A stretch of 42,004 nt of DNA from Bacteroidales bacterium (GCA_031262295.1 JAISIA010000031.1:1-42004); one strand, 5' to 3'; shown: positions 8,548 to 18,500, counted from the stretch's first letter. Notes: generated by a model not told the origin, from the sequence alone. Made by a program: numbers and translations.

Positions 8548-8982
8548 ATGAAAGAAAACTACGATAAGGTAAATTTTAAATCCAATAATCCTAAGGAAAG
8601 AATAGAAGCTGAGCAACTAATAGAAGAGGTTTGCGATAGGCTGAATTTGCATAATTATTTCGGCATATTTTCAGTCGTTATAGAAGAGGTATTAAACTTA
8701 ATATACTCTGAAGAAAACTCAAAAAGAGATAATTTTTCAACAACTCTAATTTTTGAACAATGTGTCAATGGAGTTTGTTTTTCATTTCATTCAAATGAAA
8801 CACTATTTAATGAAGTTCCACTTTTGGTATCTATGCTAACAAACCAATATAACATAATTGAAGAGGGTAAATGCCTGGAACTAATTTTCTATGTTAATGG
8901 AATAGATGTTGCAGAGCTTAAAGTGCGTCAAGATAATTTTAAACTATTCTTCCATAAAGAAGAGATAGAAACTACCAAATAA
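8548..8982 (+). CDS. Small GHKL/anti-sigma-kinase-like protein
   Basis: This 144-residue soluble protein lies between the DUF4175-like gene and ybeY. Its layout resembles a compact histidine-kinase-like ATPase domain of the RsbW type: an N-terminal helix, a helix with the acidic pair VVIEEVLNLIY (about 50-60) where RsbW-like proteins have their E-x-x-x-N box, then strands (TLIFEQCVNGVCFSFHSN). The nucleotide-binding glycine boxes are not evident, so ATP binding may be weak or lost. Bacteroidota genomes often carry an 'ATP-binding protein' at this place. The function is unknown. It starts 18 bases after the preceding stop and probably shares its transcript. Confidence 0.5.
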   Translation: MKENYDKVNFKSNNPKERIEAEQLIEEVCDRLNLHNYFGIFSVVIEEVLNLIYSEENSKRDNFSTTLIFEQCVNGVCFSFHSNETLFNEVPLLVSMLTNQYNIIEEGKCLELIFYVNGIDVAELKVRQDNFKLFFHKEEIETTK

Positions 8983-9001
8983 GTATTTCCAAAATAATTT
9001 A

Positions 9002-9418
9002 ATGGCAATTATTTTTAATTTTATTGATGTAAAGGATAATTTACAAAGGAAAAATGCTATAAAAAGCTGGATAAAGGATGTGGTAAGTAAGCATAAGAAA
9101 ACCCTTGGTGAGGTTTCCTACATCTTTTGTAATGATAATTATCTACTAAATATCAATAATACATATTTAAAACACAACTATTATACCGATGTAATAACAT
9201 TTGACTACTCTGAAAAAGAGATTATATCGGGTGATATTTTCATTTCCTTAGAAAGAGTTGAAGATAATGCAAAGAAAATGAATGTATCCTATCAAGAAGA
9301 GTTGAATAGGGTTATAATACATGGCATATTACATCTTTTGGATTATAGAGATAAGACTATTGAGGAAGAAAAACAAATGAGAAAAAAGGAAGAAGAATGT
9401 TTAAAGAGTTTGATGTAA
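9002..9418 (+). CDS. ybeY: Endoribonuclease YbeY (rRNA maturation/quality control)
   Basis: YbeY is a zinc-dependent endoribonuclease acting in 16S rRNA 3' maturation and ribosome quality control. The 138 residues carry the metal motif H107-G-I-L-H111-L-L-D-Y-R-D117. The third ligand, His in most proteobacterial enzymes, is replaced by Asp, as is usual in Bacteroidota. The upstream block YYTDVITFDYS (60-70) and SGDIFIS (76-82) are also family hallmarks. The protein has the usual length. Its last 22 bases overlap the start of mnmG in another frame, suggesting translational coupling. Confidence 0.93.
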   Translation: MAIIFNFIDVKDNLQRKNAIKSWIKDVVSKHKKTLGEVSYIFCNDNYLLNINNTYLKHNYYTDVITFDYSEKEIISGDIFISLERVEDNAKKMNVSYQEELNRVIIHGILHLLDYRDKTIEEEKQMRKKEEECLKSLM

Positions 9419-11280
9419 TTGTTGTTGGTGCAGGACATGCTGGTTGCGAAGCAGCACTTGCAGCATCAAGATTAAAAACTAATGTACTATTAATTACACA
9501 AAACATAAATAATATTGCACAACTATCTTGTAATCCTGCAATGGGAGGGGTAGCAAAGGGGCAAATTGTAAGAGAAATTGATGCTTTGGGAGGAGAAAGT
9601 GCAATAATTACAGATAGCAATACCCTACAATTTCGTATGCTTAACCTATCTAAGGGACCTGCAATGTGGAGTCCAAGAGCACAGGTTGATAATATAAGTT
9701 TCCCTCTTTCGTGGAGAAGAGTCTTAAACAATGCTCCCTTTCTACAAATGTGGCAAGATGATGTAGTGGGACTAATAATTAGGAATGAGAAAGCCATTGG
9801 CGTTAGAACAAAGTTGGGCTTAGAAATTTTTGCTAAAAGCGTTATCCTAACTAATGGCACGTTTTTAAATGGTAAAATACATATAGGAGAAAAGAGTTTT
9901 GAAGGAGGAAGAATAGGAGAGGAAAATTCCAAAGGCTTATCCGATGAATTAAGGGACTATGGTTTTGAAGTTGCTTCCCTAAAAACAGGAACTCCTATGA
10001 GGGTTGATAAAGAAAGTATAAACTTTTCCTTATTACAAGAGCAAAAAGGCGATGAAAATCCTCAAAAATTCTCTTTTTTAGAACAAAAAAATAGGGATAA
10101 TATTCCTCAACAAAGCTGCTACTTAGCTTATACAAATTCAATTGTTCATGATATTTTAAGGGAAGGCTTTGCCTTTTCCCCAATGTTTCAAGGTAGAATC
10201 AAGGGTAAGGGTCCAAGATATTGCCCTTCTATTGAAGATAAGATAGAGAGATTTTCCTCCAAAGAAAGACATCAACTCTTTATTGAGCCAGAAAGCAGGT
10301 ATTCAAACCTATATTACATTAATGGATTCTCCTCTTCACTCCCTTTGGATGTACAATATAGGGCATTAAGAAATATAGTTGGATTTGAAAATGCAGTTAT
10401 TCAAAAGCCGGGTTATGCAATAGAGTATGACTATTTCCCACCTACACAATTGAAAAATACCTTAGAGACAAAAAAAATAGAGAACTTATATTTTGCAGGT
10501 CAAATAAACGGAACGACAGGTTATGAAGAGGCTGCTTGCCAAGGATTAATGGCAGGAATAAATGCTGCATTAAAGATAAGGGAAAAGCCATCTTTTGTTC
10601 TAAAACGAACGGATGCATATATTGGAGTTTTGATTGACGATCTAATAACTAAGGGTGTAGATGAACCATATAGGATGTTTACTTCCCGAGCTGAATATAG
10701 GATATTATTAAGACAGGATAATGCAGACCAAAGACTAACACCTCTTTCCTTTGAAATAGGACTTGCCTTAGAGGAAAGGATGAAAAGAGTTGAGAAAAAA
10801 AAGAAAAACATAGAAGAAATTGTAGGATTTATAGATAAAAATACAGCATTACCCAATGAAATTAATCCACTTTTAGAAGAGAAACAAACACCTATAATAA
10901 ATCAAAAGACAAAGTTGGGTCAAATTCTTTTAAGACCACAGATAATAATTAAGGATCTATGGCAAAATATTCCTTCTTTAAGAGATAAAATTGAAAGTCT
11001 TAATTTGGGAAATATTCAAGATGAGGTTGTCTTAGGGGCAGAAATAATAATAAAATACAAGAGTTATATAGATAAGGAGCAGGAAATTGCAGATAAACTC
11101 TCAAAATATGAAGACCTAATCATAAAGGATGATTTCAATTATAATCAATTAAATTCTCTAAGTTTTGAAGCAAGGGAAAAACTCTCAAAAATTCGTCCCA
11201 AAACAATAGGACAAGCATCCCGCATAAGCGGAGTTTCTCCTTCGGATATTTCAGTTCTTATAATATATATTTGTAAATAA
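9397..11280 (+). CDS. mnmG: tRNA uridine 5-carboxymethylaminomethyl modification enzyme MnmG (GidA)
   Basis: MnmG is the FAD-dependent subunit that, with MnmE, adds the carboxymethylaminomethyl group to uridine 34 of certain tRNAs. The 627-residue length is normal. The FAD-binding loop VVGAGHAGCEAALAASRL is at about 9-26, the family block SCNPAMGGVAKGQIVREIDALGG at about 44-66, and NGTFLNGKIHIG and SLKTGTPMR follow. The C-terminal MnmE/tRNA-binding helical domain ends ASRISGVSPSDISVLIIY. The ATG at 9397 gives the expected start and overlaps ybeY by 22 bases. This is the last gene of the plus-strand run; a large hairpin in the repeat array downstream may end its transcript. Confidence 0.97.
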   Translation: MFKEFDVIVVGAGHAGCEAALAASRLKTNVLLITQNINNIAQLSCNPAMGGVAKGQIVREIDALGGESAIITDSNTLQFRMLNLSKGPAMWSPRAQVDNISFPLSWRRVLNNAPFLQMWQDDVVGLIIRNEKAIGVRTKLGLEIFAKSVILTNGTFLNGKIHIGEKSFEGGRIGEENSKGLSDELRDYGFEVASLKTGTPMRVDKESINFSLLQEQKGDENPQKFSFLEQKNRDNIPQQSCYLAYTNSIVHDILREGFAFSPMFQGRIKGKGPRYCPSIEDKIERFSSKERHQLFIEPESRYSNLYYINGFSSSLPLDVQYRALRNIVGFENAVIQKPGYAIEYDYFPPTQLKNTLETKKIENLYFAGQINGTTGYEEAACQGLMAGINAALKIREKPSFVLKRTDAYIGVLIDDLITKGVDEPYRMFTSRAEYRILLRQDNADQRLTPLSFEIGLALEERMKRVEKKKKNIEEIVGFIDKNTALPNEINPLLEEKQTPIINQKTKLGQILLRPQIIIKDLWQNIPSLRDKIESLNLGNIQDEVVLGAEIIIKYKSYIDKEQEIADKLSKYEDLIIKDDFNYNQLNSLSFEAREKLSKIRPKTIGQASRISGVSPSDISVLIIYICK

Positions 11281-11302
11281 TAGATGATAATATAGCAAAT
11301 AT

Positions 11303-11333
11303 AAAAAAGAAAAACATAGTTGTTTTTTCTTTT
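11303..11333. terminator. Weak hairpin after mnmG
   Basis: An A-rich arm (from 11304) pairs with TGTTTTTTCTTTT through about 12 A-T/G-C pairs with one bulge, around a TAGT loop. It lies 25 bases after the mnmG stop. The stem is almost purely A/T, so it is only a possible terminator. Confidence 0.35.
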
Positions 11334-11372
11334 CCCCTATTAAAATCTGGTGCGTCCTTATTTCCAAAAAAT

Positions 11373-11456
11373 AAAACGCTGTTTTAATTTTCTAAAACGA
11401 AGAAATAATTTATTAAAACGAAGATTTAGTAAATTATTTCTTCGTTTTATTTTTCC
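11373..11456 (+). repeat. 21-bp-period tandem repeat array 2 with 19-bp inverted repeat
   Basis: Four 21-base units begin at 11373, 11394, 11415 and 11436. The first, AAAACGCTGTTTTA..., is the same as the first unit of array 1 over its whole length. Within the array AAAACGAAGAAATAATTTA (11394-11412) is perfectly complementary to TAAATTATTTCTTCGTTTT (11430-11448), making a 19-bp stem with a 17-nt loop. It lies between convergent genes (mnmG and the minus-strand nuclease-like gene) and could act as a bidirectional terminator. The left flank (CCTTATTT...AAAATAAAACGCTG) is shared with array 3. Confidence 0.85.
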
Positions 11457-11502
11457 CTAATCTAAGTTATTTAAAATTATGTTTATAAAAATTCTATTCG
11501 CT

Positions 11503-12075
11503 TTAAAAAGATAACTTTGTTGTATTATCTATTTTTATGCTATTTGTGTATCTTAATATTATATTCTTCTTTCTTTTGTTCTTTATTATATTACTTGGAG
11601 ATTCTATAAAATTAGTAAAGGGTGGTTGTTTTTTAGGAAATGATATAATTAGATAGGATAATTTCTTATTATTTATAATTTCGTTTTCTTTAAAATAATT
11701 ATAGGTAGAAAATAATTGCTCTTCTGCCTCTCTTATTTTGTTATCTATATTTTTACTATATGAATATTTTAATTCTACAAATAATATCCAATTATTTGGA
11801 TTTTCTAAATAAGGAAATAAAGCACATTCACAATGTTTTTGTGGATTTCCTTCTCTATCTATTAAATCTTTTTTATCCAATATAATTGATGAAAAAGAAA
11901 GATTTTTATCGTTTTTAATATGGAAACTTTCTATATCGTTTGGTTTATTATCAGATAATTTTACTCCTTTTTTTCTATAAGTTGTTTTTGTTTGCTCACT
12001 ATAATCTGCTATATAAAGATCCTTATTATGATTGTTTATTTGTTTGTTAGGAAATATGGCTTGAATATTATTCAT
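11503..12075 (-). CDS. PD-(D/E)XK-like protein partnered with an AAA ATPase
   Basis: The 190-residue protein has no signal peptide or membrane segment. Residues 82-104 read as a possible PD-(D/E)XK nuclease core: acidic E83 in HCECALF, then a strand with E101-L-K103 (WILFVELKYS), followed by a helix rich in Glu/Gln (REAEEQLFSTYNYF) as seen in that fold. The C-terminus is basic (IIKNKRKKNIILRYT). Its ATG overlaps the end of the ATPase gene by 8 bases, so the two are translationally coupled and likely work together. I do not recognise a named family. A nuclease effector of an ATPase-gated defence system is inferred from the motif and the pairing. Lys- and Asn-rich, AT-rich codon use suggests acquired DNA. 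Confidence 0.5.
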   Translation of the reverse strand: MNNIQAIFPNKQINNHNKDLYIADYSEQTKTTYRKKGVKLSDNKPNDIESFHIKNDKNLSFSSIILDKKDLIDREGNPQKHCECALFPYLENPNNWILFVELKYSYSKNIDNKIREAEEQLFSTYNYFKENEIINNKKLSYLIISFPKKQPPFTNFIESPSNIIKNKRKKNIILRYTNSIKIDNTTKLSF

Positions 12076-13336
12076 AGTAGTTTATCATATTATAGAAATC
12101 ATTCATAATTTCTTTCATAGATTTATCAAAATAGTTATCTTCAATTAAATTATCCTCTTGCTGAATATTTCTAATTTCTCCTTCTTTTATTTCCCAAACA
12201 GATACTTCGGAAGGGTTAATATATGGACAATTTATATTATCATCTTTTCCTATTTTATCCTTTACTAAATAATGCAACATACAATTATTTAAAGCATATA
12301 GAATATAAGGACTATGTGTTGTTATTGTTAGTTTATTATCTTGTTTATTCAAACATTTATTTATAAGATAATAGACCAATTCTTTTTGTGTTGTTGGAAA
12401 TAAATTCTGTTCTGGTTCTTCAATAATTAATTGAGTATTTTGTGTTTTTAATAAATTATTAGAAACTTTTAAGTATTCATCATAATACTCTTTTACTTTA
12501 CTATCTCCTTCACTTAATTTATTATTGATTATTTCACGATATTTATTACGTTCTTGTTCATCTTTAATTATTGTTTTTTCACCAAAATATGGTTTTAATA
12601 CCTTTGCATCATAAACAAGATTATTTGTTGCTATTTCTTTTTGTCTTAATTCAAATGATTTATTTTCTTCATTATATACACCATTTGCTATATATTCTAT
12701 AAGAGTTATTAGTGGTATTATAGATTGTAATCCACTTGAAGCATTAGATAAAGAAATATTATATTCTGAATTATTGTTAGCTTGAATATAATCTTGGTCT
12801 ATGTCTTTATTATAGTAGTAATTTATACCTAAATTTAATAGAGATAATTTATTATCCTTATTATATATGGTGCGAGCATCATACCAATCAAATAAGAAAC
12901 TTCTAAGATTTGTATTCCCAAGTTCAAGTTTTTTTATATCAGGTAAAACAATGACATTTCTTTGAGATGGTATATATGATATTTTACTACGCTTATATCC
13001 AAATTTATTGTAATTTTTTATGTGTATCCCTTGATTAATAGAAAATTCAATATAAAGAACATCTCCTTTATAGGATATAAAACTTTTTTCATTAAAATAT
13101 CCTTGCCATTGATGAAAATTTAAAATATTTTCTATAATATTTTTGTCAAGAGAAAATGGTTTGGTAATAAGATCTTTTTCCAACCAAGTAAAATGACTAA
13201 TTATTTTAGCAATAGTACTCTTACCACTACTTTGAGGTCCCATAAATATGTTAATCTTATTAAGAGAAAGACTAATTTCTTTTATTGGTCCTACATTTTT
13301 TATAGTTATCTCTGTCATATTTTTTTGTTTTTTCAA
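12068..13336 (-). CDS. AAA/ABC-type ATPase (OLD/RecF-like), putative defence component
   Basis: The 422-residue protein has an SMC/OLD-like ATPase core split by a long insert. Walker A is GPQSSGKST (33-41). An ABC signature-like NASSGLQS lies near 198-205, Walker B is QLIIEEPEQNLFP near 303, and the switch histidine is in TTHSPYILYALNN near 340. Such AAA_15/AAA_21 proteins without a fused TOPRIM domain occur in two-gene anti-phage systems such as Septu, PARIS and AbiL-like pairs, where the ATPase senses infection and the partner is the effector. The partner here is the overlapping PD-(D/E)XK-like gene, which is not the HNH or TOPRIM partner of those systems. An alternative start is the Met at residue 7. 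A possible -7 box lies at 13373-13380. Confidence 0.7.
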   Translation of the reverse strand: MKKQKNMTEITIKNVGPIKEISLSLNKINIFMGPQSSGKSTIAKIISHFTWLEKDLITKPFSLDKNIIENILNFHQWQGYFNEKSFISYKGDVLYIEFSINQGIHIKNYNKFGYKRSKISYIPSQRNVIVLPDIKKLELGNTNLRSFLFDWYDARTIYNKDNKLSLLNLGINYYYNKDIDQDYIQANNNSEYNISLSNASSGLQSIIPLITLIEYIANGVYNEENKSFELRQKEIATNNLVYDAKVLKPYFGEKTIIKDEQERNKYREIINNKLSEGDSKVKEYYDEYLKVSNNLLKTQNTQLIIEEPEQNLFPTTQKELVYYLINKCLNKQDNKLTITTHSPYILYALNNCMLHYLVKDKIGKDDNINCPYINPSEVSVWEIKEGEIRNIQQEDNLIEDNYFDKSMKEIMNDFYNMINYYE

Positions 13337-13372
13337 GATTTTTTAAGAAATGATTTTTACTTTCTTGAAATA

Positions 13373-13380
13373 CAAAAATA
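13373..13380 (-). promoter_or_regulatory. Possible -7 element for the ATPase/nuclease-like pair
   Basis: On the minus strand the sequence reads TATTTTTG, fitting TAnnTTTG, 37 bases before the ATPase start. No -33 TTTG was found at the right distance, and T-rich sequence gives chance matches, so confidence is low. Confidence 0.3.
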
Positions 13381-13462
13381 CATTATTTTAATTCAATTTG
13401 CTGTAATAAATGATTTTTTTCTTTTTATAAGAAAATAAAAATTTACAAAACCTAAATTGAAA

Positions 13463-13855
13463 TTACAGATTTGATGCTATCTTTTCTGCTATATCTTGAA
13501 ATTCTTCTTTGGAGAGTGTTACTTTTTCTTTGGAAAAGTTTAAATCACCTTCATTTTGTAGGGGAACAAGGTGAATATGTGCATGAGGAACTTGAAGTCC
13601 TATTACTGCTACACCAACTTTCTTACAAGGAATAACCTTTTCTATTGCTTTTGCAACTTTCTTAGCAAATAGAGTTAATTCTGAAAGAATGTTATCATCT
13701 AAATCAAAAATATAATCTACCTCTTTTTTAGGAATAACTAATGTATGTCCCTTTGATAAAGGGGAAACATCTAAGAAGGCAAAACAATTTTCTGTTTCTC
13801 CAATCTTATAGCAAGGTATTTCTTTTGCAATAATTTTTGAAAATATTGAAGCCAT
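13463..13855 (-). CDS. HIT family nucleotide hydrolase
   Basis: The 130-residue protein is a histidine-triad enzyme of the Hint/HinT branch, which hydrolyses nucleoside phosphoramidates or similar nucleotide conjugates. The triad is H91-A-H93-I-H95-L-V in VPHAHIHLVP, and the N-terminal block FSKIIAKEIPCYKI is typical of the branch. SKGHTLVIPK (34-43) is the conserved strand-turn. Its ATG shares one base with the greA stop codon (TAATG), so it is translationally coupled to greA. This greA-HIT pair is common in Bacteroidota. Confidence 0.92.
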   Translation of the reverse strand: MASIFSKIIAKEIPCYKIGETENCFAFLDVSPLSKGHTLVIPKKEVDYIFDLDDNILSELTLFAKKVAKAIEKVIPCKKVGVAVIGLQVPHAHIHLVPLQNEGDLNFSKEKVTLSKEEFQDIAEKIASNL

Positions 13856-14328
13856 TATCTTGTTATTTTTGTTATTTTCAATTCTAATTTACCTGCTGGA
13901 ACATCTATTTGACATATATCTCCAACCTTCTTTCCCAACATTCCTTGTGCTATTGGAGAAGTTATTGATATTTTACCTTCCCTAAGATTAGCTTCACTTT
14001 CAGGAACTATTTCAAATACCTGTGTTATTTTAGTTTTTAGATTTGTAAATTCCACCTTTGAAAGCAATAATACTTTGGAAGTATCCAACTTTGTTTCATC
14101 CAAAAGTCTTGCATTTGAAACAAGGGTTTGCAGCTTTACTATCTTAGCCTCAAGATGTCCTTGTGCATCTTTGGCAGCATCATATTCTGCATTTTCAGAT
14201 AAATCTCCTTTATCTCTTGCCTCTGCTATTGCAGCACTTATGGCAGGACGTTCAACGGTTATTAGATGATTTAACTCTTCTTTTAGTTTCTCTAAGCCTT
14301 CTTGTGAATAGTACTTTATTTCTGACAT
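13855..14328 (-). CDS. greA: Transcription elongation factor GreA
   Basis: GreA rescues backtracked RNA polymerase by stimulating transcript cleavage. The 157-residue length is normal. The N-terminal coiled-coil hairpin carries the acidic tip GDLSENAEYDAAKDAQ (about 41-56), which reaches the polymerase active site. The C-terminal domain has the block SITSPIAQGMLGKKVGD (about 121-137) typical of the family. The gene is first in a two-gene unit with the HIT protein. It starts 22 bases after the terminator of the upstream minus-strand operon, leaving little room for a separate promoter, so some read-through may contribute. Confidence 0.96.
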   Translation of the reverse strand: MSEIKYYSQEGLEKLKEELNHLITVERPAISAAIAEARDKGDLSENAEYDAAKDAQGHLEAKIVKLQTLVSNARLLDETKLDTSKVLLLSKVEFTNLKTKITQVFEIVPESEANLREGKISITSPIAQGMLGKKVGDICQIDVPAGKLELKITKITR

Positions 14329-14349
14329 AACTTTACTCTCTTAAAAAGG

Positions 14350-14381
14350 AATAGAAGACTTCTTTTAAAAAGTCTTCTATT
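14350..14381 (-). terminator. Terminator of the TonB receptor / PorV-like operon
   Basis: AATAGAAGACTT (14350-14361) and AAGTCTTCTATT (14370-14381) form a perfect 12-bp stem with an 8-base loop, 24 bases after the stop of the PorV-like gene. In the minus direction the stem is followed by CCTTTTTAAG, a modest U-run. Confidence 0.75.
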
Positions 14382-14404
14382 TCTTATTTATTTATTTGTT
14401 TATA

Positions 14405-15487
14405 CTATAACGAAAGAACCAAGCCTATGGTATGAATACCTCCTGCTATTTTGGTTAATCTGTAAGCATAATCTATTGATAGGTAAATTCCGTTCTCTTC
14501 TTCTGTTTTTGCTTTCTTAATAGGAGCAATTACTGATGCTCCTGCTGCAAAACCTGAGAATAATGTTGTTGATCCATTATCTGAATCATAAACACTCTTT
14601 GTTATATCCTCTTCATAAGTGTAGGATGTACGAAGCATAAATATTTTTGCAAAAGCATATTCAAGTCCTAATGTAAATTGGTCTTTTGAAAATGCCATAG
14701 AAGCAAAATTACCTGCAAGTGTAAATCTTTGAGTATTCTCTGAAAATAGGAAGTCGTAGGAAGCGCCTATGTTCAAACTTGAAGGTATTTCAAATTCTTG
14801 AGAACGTTGTTCAACTGTCATACTATTACGACCAATAGTTCCTTGTGTTGATAAACCATCACCACTATAACTCATTGAAGGTCCCCAATTCTTTAGGGTT
14901 ATACCAAATTTTATTTCGTAGTCTTGTCCTGTCACATATTGGATACCTGCATCAATTGCAAATCCTGTTGCAGTAACATTATCTGTTCCTTCGTTAATTA
15001 GTTTTACGGTTGCACCCACATATATTGAAGTGGAAAATGCCTTTGCATAGGAAAGTCCTATATTCATATTACTCATTGAGAATGTTCCGTTATTAAACTC
15101 AGGACTTGTCACCTTAGTTATATCTGTTAATCCAAATCCCATTGAAGTTAGAGATATTCCAAGTACTCCATAATCACCTAAACTTTGTCCTATACCTACT
15201 GAATAAACTCCTATTCCTGAGTTTTGCAACCAATTACTATATGAAGCATTGAATTCTGTACCTGCAATTCTTCCCAATCCTGCAACGTTGGAAAACAAGG
15301 CATCTACACCCGTACCACAAGCGGTATTGACATTTCCCCATCCTGCACTCTTAGCCCAAGGATTAACAAGAACTATACCTGCTCCCGCAGTACCTCTTCT
15401 GTCGTCATTACCCGCTTTTGTGTTTATGCCGACAAGTAAAAATAGTCCTAACATAAACAATGCAAATATTCTATATAAATCTCTCAT
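14405..15487 (-). CDS. PorV/PorQ-family outer-membrane barrel protein
   Basis: The 360-residue protein has an N-terminal signal peptide (hydrophobic to about residue 25). A Gly- and aromatic-rich beta-barrel pattern then runs to the terminal strand HTIGLVLSL. The start of the mature region (GTAGAGIVLVNPWAKSAGWGNVNTA...ALFSNVAGL) matches the inward-folded N-terminus of the FadL-like PorV/PorQ family, whose members shuttle or anchor T9SS cargo at the outer membrane. It is the last of three genes transcribed in one direction with 38-base gaps. A dedicated PorV-like partner for the 1605-residue protein encoded just upstream is therefore plausible. I cannot say whether it is the general PorV of the secretion system. 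Confidence 0.75.
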   Translation of the reverse strand: MRDLYRIFALFMLGLFLLVGINTKAGNDDRRGTAGAGIVLVNPWAKSAGWGNVNTACGTGVDALFSNVAGLGRIAGTEFNASYSNWLQNSGIGVYSVGIGQSLGDYGVLGISLTSMGFGLTDITKVTSPEFNNGTFSMSNMNIGLSYAKAFSTSIYVGATVKLINEGTDNVTATGFAIDAGIQYVTGQDYEIKFGITLKNWGPSMSYSGDGLSTQGTIGRNSMTVEQRSQEFEIPSSLNIGASYDFLFSENTQRFTLAGNFASMAFSKDQFTLGLEYAFAKIFMLRTSYTYEEDITKSVYDSDNGSTTLFSGFAAGASVIAPIKKAKTEEENGIYLSIDYAYRLTKIAGGIHTIGLVLSL

Positions 15488-15525
15488 AATCTCTATCTAT
15501 TTATAATATTTCAATATTGTGCTTT

Positions 15526-18500
15526 TTATTGGAAAGAATTTAAATCCACAGGACGAATAGAACCAAACCATTTAATTATCTTTTCTCCAATTCCGTCTGC
15601 TTTTATATGTATTATATAAGCACCGCCAGAGATAGGTAATCCTTTATGATTCTTTAAATCCCAATCAACAGAAGTAAGTGCTGTTCCTGTTCCTGATACA
15701 AGGCTCTTTGATGGTCCTCTTAATTTTCTTATAACTGTACCATCAACAGAATATATTGTTATGTAACAATCAGGAGGCAGATTACATATCTTAACAAGAT
15801 TTTCAACTTGGTCTCCTTCATATCCTGAGGCAGAGAAATAAGGATTAGGAACAACTGTTATTTGATCCATAGCAGATTTTGCCAATTCTATATTTCCTGT
15901 TGTTGTAGCCAAATCACGAGTGATTGAGAATTGATACATTGGATAATTATCATTTTGAGGAATTGCAGCCTCTCCATTTATATTATTTATGTAATTCTTC
16001 CTATATGGTTGTTTCACTCTTAAAGAAACGGTTACATCTGTTGGTAATTCTGCTGTTCTATCATTATCAAAGGCTGTTGCCAAAGGCATACCAACCCACA
16101 TTACTGAACCGAATACCTTCATAGCTGATAATAATTCAGTGTTGTTATAATCACTATTCAAAGGAGCTGCGTCATCCAACACTAAATTATCTAATGCTCT
16201 TAGATTATTGTATGCCCAAGAACCCATATCTTTATTTCCGTTAGCATCAACATCGTAATAAGCTGTTGGATTTACCACAGATTTTTCTGGTTGTCCTAAA
16301 CTATTAGGTGTGTATAATTCATATTGAGAAGCTCCAAGAACATATATGTAGTGCATACCTCCATATACTAAATCTCCTGCATCGCTACTTAATGTTGAAG
16401 TTGGATTCCATAAAAGGTCTCTACCATTACCCGGTCTGCCTACTCCCAATTGAGAATTTTCACCAAATAACATATTAAGTCTTTGTCCTGTTTCAAGGTT
16501 AATAGCATAACCAGGGAACCAACCCCATCCTTCTGTTCCGTCATTAAGTGGTTGTCCATTTTTATCTACTGAAGGATGTTTCCTTATTTGGAATCTTTTT
16601 GCTCCACCTTCTGTTTGCTGAACATCGTCTCCCATTTCCAAAACAGGGCAACGTGTCCATTTTGTTTTATCGTTTGTAAAGACAATATTTACAGAAGCAA
16701 GATTATTCAAATCGTTTGACACAGTTGAATAGACAAAGGCAGGGTCCATTCTATATTTTGTTTTTGCAACAGTGTTGTTTGTACCAAAATGATAGTATGA
16801 AAATCCAGGATAAGGATAAATTGCATCACCGTAATCAGATTTATAATTAATATACAATGCTGTTAATCTATATGGTGCCCACCATCCATTTCCAAATGTT
16901 TCATAATCCTGATTTTTGTCTATTGAATAATTTGTCACCATAGTATCATTTACACCTGTACTTGGATTGAATTGTATTAATGATTCAGAATAGTAGTAGT
17001 CTTGTAATAGATAATCTACAATATCTTCAACTCTTTCTTGTCCCATACTTGCAAAACCTCTTGATATTTCTTCTGAAACATAGCTTGCTCCTGATCTAAT
17101 CCAGTTTGTGTATCCACTTTGATCGTTATCAGCAACACCCATTAACCAAGTTTTATTAGGATCATTATGAACCACGCTTGAATATAGTGTTGTTCCTTCT
17201 GCAAAATCTCCTCCAACAACTCTTCTTTCTGTTTGATAATCGTTCATTCTTACTGAAAGTGCTGTTGCAGTTGGAATAGGATTATTAAGTGATATTGATA
17301 ATCCCAATGGGAATATTATTTGTTCATTTATATCTCCTATAACTCTATCGGAAGTTAATGAATATACATCTGTACTTACTCCGTTTAGTTTTGTTGTATA
17401 AAGAGGTAGATTTGTGTCTGCATTTTGAAGTTTCCAAGTTGCATTCATCATGCTTCCTGATGTGTCAGTGGCAGAAGGAATAATTTTTATTATGTATGAA
17501 CCTTGACTTAATTTTATAGGGTCAATAACCTTTATGTTTAAAGGTCCATAATTTTCTTTATATACTAAGTTAGGTAAATATGCAACTCCTGCTGGCTCTT
17601 CATTAGGTTTGCCCATTATTTGTTCCAAAGTTTCATCTTTGAAATTAATAATCATTCCTCCATTACCATTACCTTCTATTCTTGTTATCTCAGGAGAGTT
17701 TCCATAAACTGATTGAACCAATGTTCCATTTTGTTCAGGAGTAACAATGTGAGGCATTGCAACTGCTGGAGTTATACTTCTACCTGTACCTGTTTTTCTA
17801 CTTGCTAAATAAGTTTCCTTTTGTCCATCCAATTTTGTTGCATCAGAAGAGCTATATTGTTTAAAGTTGTTGTAAGCGTATGCTATTGCTATATAGTAGT
17901 ACTTTTGATTATTTACAAGTGTCTTATCATTTGTTTCAGCAAACTTATCTTCTGTTACTCTAAATGAATGTTGAATTCCATTATTTAGTCCATCAACCAT
18001 AACCTTTGGAACAAAATCTCCAATATTATCATCTTTTGTATAATTAACCAATTTTGCTATTGGTTGATTTCCTTGTTTTGAATCAAAATTTCTAATATCA
18101 CATTGTGCAACCAATCTTGCTTTGTCTTCATCATATATATCTGCTACCGATACATTCTTATCTCTTAATTGGAATATTTGATAGCCTTCAAATCTATAAT
18201 ATTGATCATAGAATGTTGTTGAAACCGTACTATCCTTAGTTTTTATTATAGGTTGATTGTTTTCGTCATAAGCTATATATGAAATTTCTTCTATAAGTTC
18301 ATATTTTGGAGGGATTCTAATATCTATCTTAGAGAAGGATTCATTTCTATTATTAGAAGAAGGAGCATCATTTGTTATGTATAGTATAAGTTCTCCGTCA
18401 AGTTCTTTAATAGTTAAATCTGGTGCATCTGGTCCTTCAAGAACATTAAAACAGTTATCAAATAATGCTTGGCATTTATCATCTATTTGTCTTAACAATG

